This document shows positions 55,698-64,000 of a stretch of DNA of 64,000 nucleotides, piece by piece. Positions within the stretch are counted from its first letter, which is position 1; each line of letters begins with the position of its first letter. Both the position numbers and the translations under genes were made by a program. Under the pieces are notes generated by a model, which was given only the letters and a program-made list of their open reading frames with translations, had not been told where the DNA came from and did not search any database. The stretch comes from Marinicauda salina. Lineage in GTDB: Bacteria; Pseudomonadota; Alphaproteobacteria; Caulobacterales; Maricaulaceae. The DNA is taken from NCBI RefSeq assembly GCF_003122085.1, contig NZ_QEXV01000006.1:124001-188000 (forward strand), written 5' to 3'.

Positions 55698-56705
55698 TTA
55701 CTCCGTGATGCGGGTGGGAATGTCGATCGCGCAGACATCGGGCAGCTCGCCGTCATTCTGCTGCGCGACCGCGTCGAGATAGGCGGCGAAGGCGTCGCTC
55801 GTGGTGTCCATCACCTCGATGGTCACGCGCTCATCCTCGGGCAGGTCCGAGGCGATGACCATGTCCTCGATGAAGTCCGGCCGGAAGCCCATGTCCTGGC
55901 CGAGCGTGCCCACGGCGAGCGAATTGATCGCCTCCTGGCCGTGGCGCACGCGCCCCCACACCGTGTAGATCGAGTTGAGATGCTCGGCGTCGGATCGCGT
56001 GATGTAGAACTGGCCGCGCGCCGAGTTCGGCTCGCTCGTGCGCGCCATCGCTGCGGCGCCCTCGCAATGGAGAAGCCAGCTCTCGACCTGGCCGTCGGCG
56101 CGGATGGCGGCCTGGGCGACCGGCTGCGTGCCCGCCGGGAAACCGTTCCAGAAGCCGGCCTTGGCCTCGGCCGGATTGGAGCGCGGATTGATCGTGCGGT
56201 CCTGCAGCTCGGAGATCTCCATCTCCGGTCCGCGGCGGATCGTGAACTCCGCCTCGAGCGTCGGCATGTCGGGCGCGGCGTTGGGATTGTCCAGCGCGCC
56301 GCCGCCCTGGGCCATGAAATCGTCGATGACGCGGTGCCAGACCTTGAAGTCGTAGAAATCCTGCTCGACGAGGGTCCGCATCCGTTCGACATGGTTCGGC
56401 GCGAATTCCGGGGCGAACTCGACCCAGACATCGCCGTGCGACGTCGTGATCACGAGAAGGTCGTCCGGATCGACCGTCCGCCAGGCCTCGTCGGGCGCGG
56501 CGGCGATCGCCTGCGCGGCGGGACTTGCGGGCGCCTCCGGAGCAGCCGCGGATTCGGTTTCGGTCGAGGCGCCGTCCTCGGCGGGCGCGGTCTCGGCGGC
56601 AGCGGTCTCGGCGTCTTCGGGCTCGGACTCCTGGGCGCAGGCAGTGACGGTGAGAGACAGCGCGGCGGCGAGCGCGGTCAGGGAAGCGACGGCGGTGCGG
56701 GTCAT
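55698..56705 (-). CDS. secreted lipoprotein cyclophilin
   Basis: A 335-residue protein with signal peptide and lipobox (VTAC, Cys23), an acidic disordered linker (residues 25-65), and a long cyclophilin domain (about 85-330). The domain has FKVWHRVIDDFMAQGGGA and an inserted segment relative to the shorter paralogue (AAMARTSEPNSARGQFYIT). Located in the periplasm or outer membrane. The ATG overlaps the coaD stop (ATGA), so it is co-translated with coaD. Confidence 0.92.
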   Translation of the reverse strand: MTRTAVASLTALAAALSLTVTACAQESEPEDAETAAAETAPAEDGASTETESAAAPEAPASPAAQAIAAAPDEAWRTVDPDDLLVITTSHGDVWVEFAPEFAPNHVERMRTLVEQDFYDFKVWHRVIDDFMAQGGGALDNPNAAPDMPTLEAEFTIRRGPEMEISELQDRTINPRSNPAEAKAGFWNGFPAGTQPVAQAAIRADGQVESWLLHCEGAAAMARTSEPNSARGQFYITRSDAEHLNSIYTVWGRVRHGQEAINSLAVGTLGQDMGFRPDFIEDMVIASDLPEDERVTIEVMDTTSDAFAAYLDAVAQQNDGELPDVCAIDIPTRITE

Positions 56706-57196
56706 CGGGCGACTTTCTCCAGTACGCGTTTGGCGACCGAGGGCGGTACGAAGGGCGAGATGTCCCCGCCCAGTCTCGCGATCTCCTTGACCAGGCGCGA
56801 GGCGATGGCCTGGTGGCGGGGATCGGCCATGAGAAACACGGTCTCGATGTCGGGATTGAGGCGCTGGTTCATTCCGACCATCTGGAACTCGTACTCGAAG
56901 TCGGAGACCGCGCGCAGCCCGCGGATGATCGAGTGGGCGCCGACCTCCTCGGCGAAATGCATCAGCAGGCCGTCGAAGGGCAGCACCTCGATCTCGGTGT
57001 CGTCCTTCACCGCATCGCCCATCTCGCGCGCCATCTCGACGCGCTCCTCGAGCGTGAACAGCGGCCCCTTCTCGAGATTGCGCGCCACGCCGATGACGAG
57101 CTTGTCGTAGAGCTTCACCGCCCGGCCGATGATGTCGAGATGTCCGTTCGTCGGCGGATCGAACGTGCCGGGGTAAAGCGCGACGCGGTGTTTCAT
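56702..57196 (-). CDS. coaD: pantetheine-phosphate adenylyltransferase
   Basis: A 164-residue nucleotidyltransferase converting 4'-phosphopantetheine to dephospho-CoA. PGTFDPPTNGHLDII holds the (T/H)xGH motif, and IIRGLRAVSDFEYEFQM the second conserved block. The start at MKHRVALYPG follows the gyrA stop by one base; an upstream in-frame ATG is within gyrA and rejected. Confidence 0.97.
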   Translation of the reverse strand: MKHRVALYPGTFDPPTNGHLDIIGRAVKLYDKLVIGVARNLEKGPLFTLEERVEMAREMGDAVKDDTEIEVLPFDGLLMHFAEEVGAHSIIRGLRAVSDFEYEFQMVGMNQRLNPDIETVFLMADPRHQAIASRLVKEIARLGGDISPFVPPSVAKRVLEKVAR

Positions 57197-57197
57197 G

Positions 57198-59963
<2,766 letters not shown>

Positions 59964-60222
59964 ATCGGGTCGTCCTCGTGGTTCGATGTTCCGGGCGTCG
60001 GGCGCGCGGGCCGCGCCCGAAAGGCGGGAAATCCCTGGCCGGCGCCCGCGCGGAATCGGGCGCGAGCGGGTTCGGAACGGGTGTACCAAGCCCGCCGCAT
60101 TCCGGCAAACGCGCGGCGTAGCTGCACCGCCTCGTCACAGCCGCGGAGCGTGCTAGGTTCCCCGGACGTTGATGCGGAAGCGGCGCGCGACCCGCGCGCC
60201 GGCGCTGCAAGGGAGATTTTCG

Positions 60223-60828
60223 ATGCCGTTCCGCCTGATTCTCGCCGCCTCCGCCGCCGCGCTCGCCGGGGTGGCGGCCTGCGCCCAGGAAAACGGGGAC
60301 GAGGCCGCCGGCTCTCCCGAGTCGGCCGACGCGGCCTCGACGCCCGCAGGCGACTCCGTCGCCGCCGCCACGGCGCGGCTGATCACGACGGACGGAAGCG
60401 AGGTCGGAACCGCCGCCTTCACCCAGGGCCCGGAGGGCGTCGTCATCCGCATCGAGGCCGAGGGCCTCCCGGAAGACGCGCGCGGCGCCTGGCACGGCGG
60501 CCACCTTCACGAGACCGGCGACTGCTCGGCGAGCGACTTCACCTCGGCGGGCAGCCACATCAATCCGTCGGGCCGCGCCCACGGCCTGCTCAATCCCGAC
60601 GGCCCGGACAACGCCGATCTCGGCAATTTCTGGATCCATGCCGACGGGGCGCTGATGACCGAGTTCTACACCACCCGGGTCAGCATCGACGGCCGGACCG
60701 ACGCGCCGGCGCTGCTCGACGCGGACGGCTCGGCCTTCATCCTGCACGCCAATCCCGACGACCACAGCTCCCAGCCCATCGGCGGCGCGGGCCCGCGCAT
60801 CCTGTGCGGCGTGATCGAGGCGGGCTGA
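60223..60828 (+). CDS. sodC: periplasmic Cu/Zn superoxide dismutase
   Basis: A 201-residue lipoprotein-like SOD. Signal with lipobox VAAC (Cys20), a linker to about residue 45, then the SOD barrel. Metal ligands are all present: GGHLH (HxH), SHINP, RAHG (bridging), NADLGN (Asp) and ILHANPDDH. Disulfide partners are in GDCS and ILCGV. It removes superoxide outside the cytoplasm. AAGGGAG precedes the ATG. The kelch lipoprotein follows four bases later, making a two-gene operon. Confidence 0.93.
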   Translation: MPFRLILAASAAALAGVAACAQENGDEAAGSPESADAASTPAGDSVAAATARLITTDGSEVGTAAFTQGPEGVVIRIEAEGLPEDARGAWHGGHLHETGDCSASDFTSAGSHINPSGRAHGLLNPDGPDNADLGNFWIHADGALMTEFYTTRVSIDGRTDAPALLDADGSAFILHANPDDHSSQPIGGAGPRILCGVIEAG

Positions 60829-60832
60829 GCCG

Positions 60833-61912
60833 ATGAGCCTCGAGCGCCCCAGTCGACGACACGTCACCGGCGGCCTGATCGCCGTCGGCGCGGGCCTGGC
60901 CTCGGCGACCGCGGCGTGCGGCGCCGAGCAGCGGGCCGCGCCCGCGGCCGCGCCGATGACGCCGGGCTGGCGCTCGGGCGCCCGCCTGCCGATCCGCGTC
61001 CAGGAGATTTATCCGGCCGCGCTCGACGGGCGGATCTGGCTCGCCGGCGGGCTTTCGCCCGACGCGGGCACGGGGCGGATCGGCATCTCCGACCGCTTCT
61101 TCGAATACGACCCGGGCCGCGAAACATGGCGCGCCCGCCCCCGCCTGCCGCTGCCCATCCACCACCCCAACTGCGTCGGCCTCGCCGGCCGGCTCTACGC
61201 CATCGGCGGCTTCACAGCGGCGAATGGCGGCGCCTGGTCGATGAGCGATGCGGTGCGGGTCTACGACCCGGATCGCAATGAATGGACCGGCGGTCCGCGC
61301 ATGCCGACGCCGTGGGCGGAGACCGTCGCCGCCGTCGTCGGCGGACGCATCCATGTCGTCACCGGCCGCCGGCCGGCGGGGCTGCAGAACAGCGAGTGGC
61401 CCCACCACGCCGACACCAACGCCCATCTCGTCCTCGATCCCGGATCGGAGGCGTGGACGGTCGCCGCGCCCGCGCCGACGGCGCGCAACTCGGCGGCCGG
61501 CGCGGTGCTGAACGGCCGGCTCCACGTCGTCGGCGGGCGCACGGTGAGCGGCGGCAACACGCCCGTCCACGAGGCCTACGATCCCGAAACCGATCGCTGG
61601 GAGACGCTGGCGCCGCTCCCCGCCCCGGAGGCGGGGCCGCGCGGCTCGGGCGGGCTGGCGATGGCCGAACTCGGCGGGCGGCTCTACGCGTTCGGCGGGG
61701 AATGGTTCGATTCCACCGGCGGCGGGGTCTACGACCAGGTCTGGGCGTACGACCCGCAAGCCGACGCATGGAGCGAGGCCGGCCGCATGCCCACCCCGCG
61801 CCACGGCCTGGGCGCGGTGACGCTCGACGGCGCCATCCACGTCATCGCCGGCGCGGCGCAGCCGAGCGGGAATGGGACGACGGACATCGTGGAGATATTC
61901 CGGCCGGGCTGA
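60833..61912 (+). CDS. kelch-repeat lipoprotein
   Basis: A 359-residue exported protein. The leader has twin Arg (SRRHVTGGLIAVG) and lipobox TAAC (Cys29), suggesting Tat-dependent lipoprotein export. The mature part contains five to six kelch repeats forming a beta-propeller: IWLAGGLSPD, LYAIGGFTAANGG, IHVVTGRRPAG, LHVVGGRTVSGG, LYAFGGEWFDSTGG and IHVIAGAAQ. Propellers of this kind bind proteins or sugars. Co-transcribed with sodC; a stress-related role is an inference from operon context. Confidence 0.85.
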   Translation: MSLERPSRRHVTGGLIAVGAGLASATAACGAEQRAAPAAAPMTPGWRSGARLPIRVQEIYPAALDGRIWLAGGLSPDAGTGRIGISDRFFEYDPGRETWRARPRLPLPIHHPNCVGLAGRLYAIGGFTAANGGAWSMSDAVRVYDPDRNEWTGGPRMPTPWAETVAAVVGGRIHVVTGRRPAGLQNSEWPHHADTNAHLVLDPGSEAWTVAAPAPTARNSAAGAVLNGRLHVVGGRTVSGGNTPVHEAYDPETDRWETLAPLPAPEAGPRGSGGLAMAELGGRLYAFGGEWFDSTGGGVYDQVWAYDPQADAWSEAGRMPTPRHGLGAVTLDGAIHVIAGAAQPSGNGTTDIVEIFRPG

Positions 61913-61921
61913 TCGCCCCGC

Positions 61922-62689
61922 TCAGTCGAAGCCCGGCGGCGGGACGGCGCGCAGGCGCACGGACGGATCGGCTCGCAGCGCCTCCAGGGTCGCGGCGCGA
62001 TGATCGGCGCCGAGCACGACGACGATGCGCTGGCCGGGCCGCGCGGCGGCCTCGGCGCGGATCGCCTCGGCGATGCGGCGGTCGCGTTCGGCGTAGAACG
62101 CACCGAGCCGTTCATAGGGCGTGCCGGCGACGCGTTCGCGGAAATAGGCGTATTTGCGTTCGGTGACGTCGTCATAGCGGCCGTCATGGAGGCCTTCGGG
62201 CGTGGCCTCCTCGAACAGGGCGAGCTGGGCGTCGTCGAACGCCGTCATCTGCGCGTCCGGGAAGTCAGGCTCTGCGTCGAAAGCCCGTTCCAGCGCCTTG
62301 ATTTCGCTCTGCTCCCGCCACCAACCGTCAGGCACGGCCCGGCGTTCCAGCTCCGCGCCGAGCCAGTCGAATCCGAAGACGCGGCCCGCGTACGCGTCGG
62401 CCAGCGCGATCATCTCGCGGGGATAGTTGGAAGCCAGATAGTCGCGCGGCCGCTCCAGGTCCTCGGCCCGGATCTCCACGCCCACGGCGTCGGGATCATA
62501 GGCGCGCACCAGCGCGTACAGCGCCTCGTAATCATAGCCGGGATGGTCGGCGTGGAAGCCGTGCATGGCCGCGATGACGGCGACCTCGGCGGGCTCCGGC
62601 GAGGACGCATCATCGGCCGCGGGTCCGCCGGCGCAGGCGGCGAGCAAGGCCGCCGCGCCGAACAGGAGCGCCTGGAATAAACGCCGCAT
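61922..62689 (-). CDS. lipoprotein, TraB/ChaN-like hydrolase fold?
   Basis: A 255-residue lipoprotein (lipobox LAAC near residue 19). It opens with VAVIAAMHGFHADHPGYDY and has DPDAVGVEIRAEDLE soon after; the C-terminal region ends RIVVVLGADHRAATLEAL. This layout of a strand-His-x-His motif and a final GADH resembles the TraB/ChaN/erythromycin-esterase-like hydrolase superfamily, but I am not sure of the assignment. GAG upstream is a weak site. Tail-to-tail with the kelch gene and 13 bases downstream of ssb on the same strand. Confidence 0.6.
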   Translation of the reverse strand: MRRLFQALLFGAAALLAACAGGPAADDASSPEPAEVAVIAAMHGFHADHPGYDYEALYALVRAYDPDAVGVEIRAEDLERPRDYLASNYPREMIALADAYAGRVFGFDWLGAELERRAVPDGWWREQSEIKALERAFDAEPDFPDAQMTAFDDAQLALFEEATPEGLHDGRYDDVTERKYAYFRERVAGTPYERLGAFYAERDRRIAEAIRAEAAARPGQRIVVVLGADHRAATLEALRADPSVRLRAVPPPGFD

Positions 62690-62702
62690 GCAACGCCCGC
62701 CC

Positions 62703-63173
62703 CTAGAACGGGATGTCGTCGTCGAGCGTGTCGGAGGAGAAGTTCTCGCGCGGGCGATCCTCCATCTGGCGCTGGCCGCCGCCGCCGGCGCCGACCTGCT
62801 CGTAGCCGCCGCCGCCCGAACCTTTCGTGTCGAGCATCTGGAGATCGCCGCGGAACTTCTGCAGCACCACCTCGGTGGTGTAGCGGTCCTGGCCGGACTG
62901 GTCCTGCCATTTCCGAGTCTGCAGCTGGCCCTCGATATACACCTTGGAGCCCTTGCGCAGATAGTTCTCCGCGACCCGGCAGAGATTCTCGTTGAAGATC
63001 GCCACGTTGTGCCACTCGGTGCGCTCGCGCTTCTCGCCGGTGGCCTTGTCGCGCCACTGCTCCGAGGTCGCCACGCGCAGATTGGCAACCGGATCGCCGG
63101 AGTTCAGCTTCCGGATCTCCGGATCCGCGCCGAGATTGCCCACCAGGATGACCTTGTTCACGCTTCCGGCCAT
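62703..63173 (-). CDS. ssb: single-stranded DNA-binding protein
   Basis: A 156-residue SSB. The OB fold runs from [21 protein letters not shown] to about residue 110, followed by a Gly-rich linker and the conserved acidic tip DDDIPF that recruits DNA repair proteins. The start MAGSV has AGGAG nine bases upstream; a 14-codon earlier ATG is rejected. Its promoter region holds a GTTC-N7-GTTC LexA box, so it is probably SOS-induced. Confidence 0.97.
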   Translation of the reverse strand: MAGSVNKVILVGNLGADPEIRKLNSGDPVANLRVATSEQWRDKATGEKRERTEWHNVAIFNENLCRVAENYLRKGSKVYIEGQLQTRKWQDQSGQDRYTTEVVLQKFRGDLQMLDTKGSGGGGYEQVGAGGGGQRQMEDRPRENFSSDTLDDDIPF

Positions 63174-63209
63174 GACCGCCCGCTCCTGTCTGCTTGTCTT
63201 CGCAAATTT

Positions 63210-63224
63210 GTTCACATAATGTTC
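63210..63224. promoter_or_regulatory. LexA box GTTC-ACATAAT-GTTC upstream of ssb
   Basis: A direct repeat GTTC-N7-GTTC with exact spacing, matching the established alphaproteobacterial LexA operator. It lies 37 bp upstream of the ssb start and 127 bp before the divergent sulfotransferase gene. Confidence 0.8.
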
Positions 63225-63350
63225 CGCGCGTCAAACCCGCGCGAGTCGGCGCGCAGTTGAGCGGATGCGCGGGCCCGAGTCCACGGGGCGCCGCGGCCGC
63301 CGCGGCTGGCCTCGACCGCCGCGGCGCGCTAACAGGAGACCGTCGCGGCC

Positions 63351-64000
63351 ATGTCCACGACAACGCCCGCGCTCGACCCGCCGCCCGCCGCAGCTCCCGG
63401 TGCGATGCCCCTGTCCCGCCTCCTCGACGACCGCCTCCGCGATCGCCCCGCCGCACAGGCGGCCCTGGCCTGGGCGCTCGGCCAGCGCGGGCTCGCCGAG
63501 CACGGCCGGCTGCCGCTCTGGGATCCCGCCCTGCCCTTCCTCCTGTGCCTCAGCCAGAAGGCGGCCTCGACGACGGCGCTGAAATGGTGGCTGCACCATC
63601 TCGGCCGGCTCGACGAGGCGCTCGCCCACGACCGCTGGATCCACAATTTCGAGACCGGCGTCATCAAGGCCGCGCCCGGCTATCGCCGCGGAGTCGAGGC
63701 CGCGGTGCGCGACGGACTCCCGATCGTGAAGGTCGTCCGCGAGCCGACGGCGCGCGCCTATGGCGGCTATCTCAGCCTGCACGAGAAGCACGTCTTCAAT
63801 CCCGAGCGCCGGCACTGGGCCGCGCCCTGGCGCGCCGCCGCGCTCGCATTCGCCCATGGCGCGGGAACGCCGCTGGAGACGCGGCTGTCCTTCCACGACT
63901 ATCTGCGCTGGCTGAACGCGACGCCGGTCTGGCGCATGGACGGCCACTTCGCCCCGCAGCACGGCCATGTCGACCGCGCCTGCGCCGACCGGATAAGCTA
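63351..64000 (+). CDS. sulfotransferase family protein (3' truncated)
   Basis: The reading frame starts with ATG at 63351 and stays open to the window end (216 codons visible), so the gene continues outside. It has no signal peptide. LPFLLCLSQKAASTTALKWW is the 5'-phosphosulfate-binding strand-loop-helix typical of Sulfotransfer_2-type enzymes, and IVKVVREPTARAYGGYLS the 3'-phosphate-binding motif. It would transfer sulfate from PAPS to a sugar, lipid or glycan. AGGAG lies 12 bases upstream. Substrate unknown. Confidence 0.8.
   Translation, partial: MSTTTPALDPPPAAAPGAMPLSRLLDDRLRDRPAAQAALAWALGQRGLAEHGRLPLWDPALPFLLCLSQKAASTTALKWWLHHLGRLDEALAHDRWIHNFETGVIKAAPGYRRGVEAAVRDGLPIVKVVREPTARAYGGYLSLHEKHVFNPERRHWAAPWRAAALAFAHGAGTPLETRLSFHDYLRWLNATPVWRMDGHFAPQHGHVDRACADRIS

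Overview
The window is a continuous piece of high-GC alphaproteobacterial chromosome. Gene content points to the Caulobacterales/Maricaulales (Hyphomonadaceae-like) branch. The evidence is two DUF2336 proteins, a PleA-like lytic transglycosylase, CtrA-like TTAA-N7-TTAA sites, a GTTC-N7-GTTC LexA box in front of ssb, a tRNA-His with the alphaproteobacterial acceptor end (no G-1, A73), a gyrA-coaD-ppi-ppi-queA run with tgt nearby, and an AST arginine catabolism operon. No complete phage, CRISPR array, rRNA operon or intact insertion sequence is visible. Many long antisense ORFs are by-products of high GC3 and were not annotated.

Layout. 1-5 kb: a truncated AidB-like acyl-CoA dehydrogenase faces a leftward set: M20 amidohydrolase, DUF819 membrane protein, a secreted decapeptide-repeat protein of unknown function, and a YkgJ cysteine-cluster protein. 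5-11 kb: two unknown convergent genes, metG, a DUF1761 protein, an RTX/cadherin-like protein and an APC permease. 11.3-12.6 kb: tRNA-Thr(UGU), followed by a low-GC patch with a small membrane protein, then a Cys-rich PAN-domain protein. 12.7-23 kb: envelope transport, comprising an ABC-HlyD export set, a lipoprotein cytochrome c, an RND pump with its adaptor and a small outer-membrane barrel.

23-32.6 kb: class II aldolase, egtB, then a signalling cluster (DUF2336, nadK, CheY-like receiver, Hpt, DUF2336, lytic transglycosylase), followed by thiO, a DUF6491 protein and an unknown helical protein. 32.7-40.3 kb: tRNA-His, M48 protease, AsmA, gamma-glutamyltransferase, a beta/gamma-crystallin protein, phhA and an unknown gene. 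40.4-48 kb: the AST operon (M20 hydrolase, astA, astD, astB), a gamma-family PLP lyase and an OmpA-type porin with 27 consecutive prolines. 48-53.6 kb: CoA transferase, SnoaL-like protein, tRNA-Lys(UUU), a lipoprotein, tgt and a biotin-dependent carboxyltransferase. 53.6-60 kb: repeat-rich spacers, then queA, two cyclophilins, coaD and gyrA read leftward. 60-64 kb: sodC, a kelch lipoprotein, an unknown lipoprotein, ssb and a truncated sulfotransferase.

Most genes are conserved housekeeping or envelope genes. The least explained items are the (E/S)xRQ(I/H)K(I/V) decapeptide-repeat protein at 1.7-2.2 kb, the DUF2336/receiver/Hpt cluster, the interleaved inverted-repeat element at 55.1-55.2 kb, and the M20 hydrolase that may replace astE.
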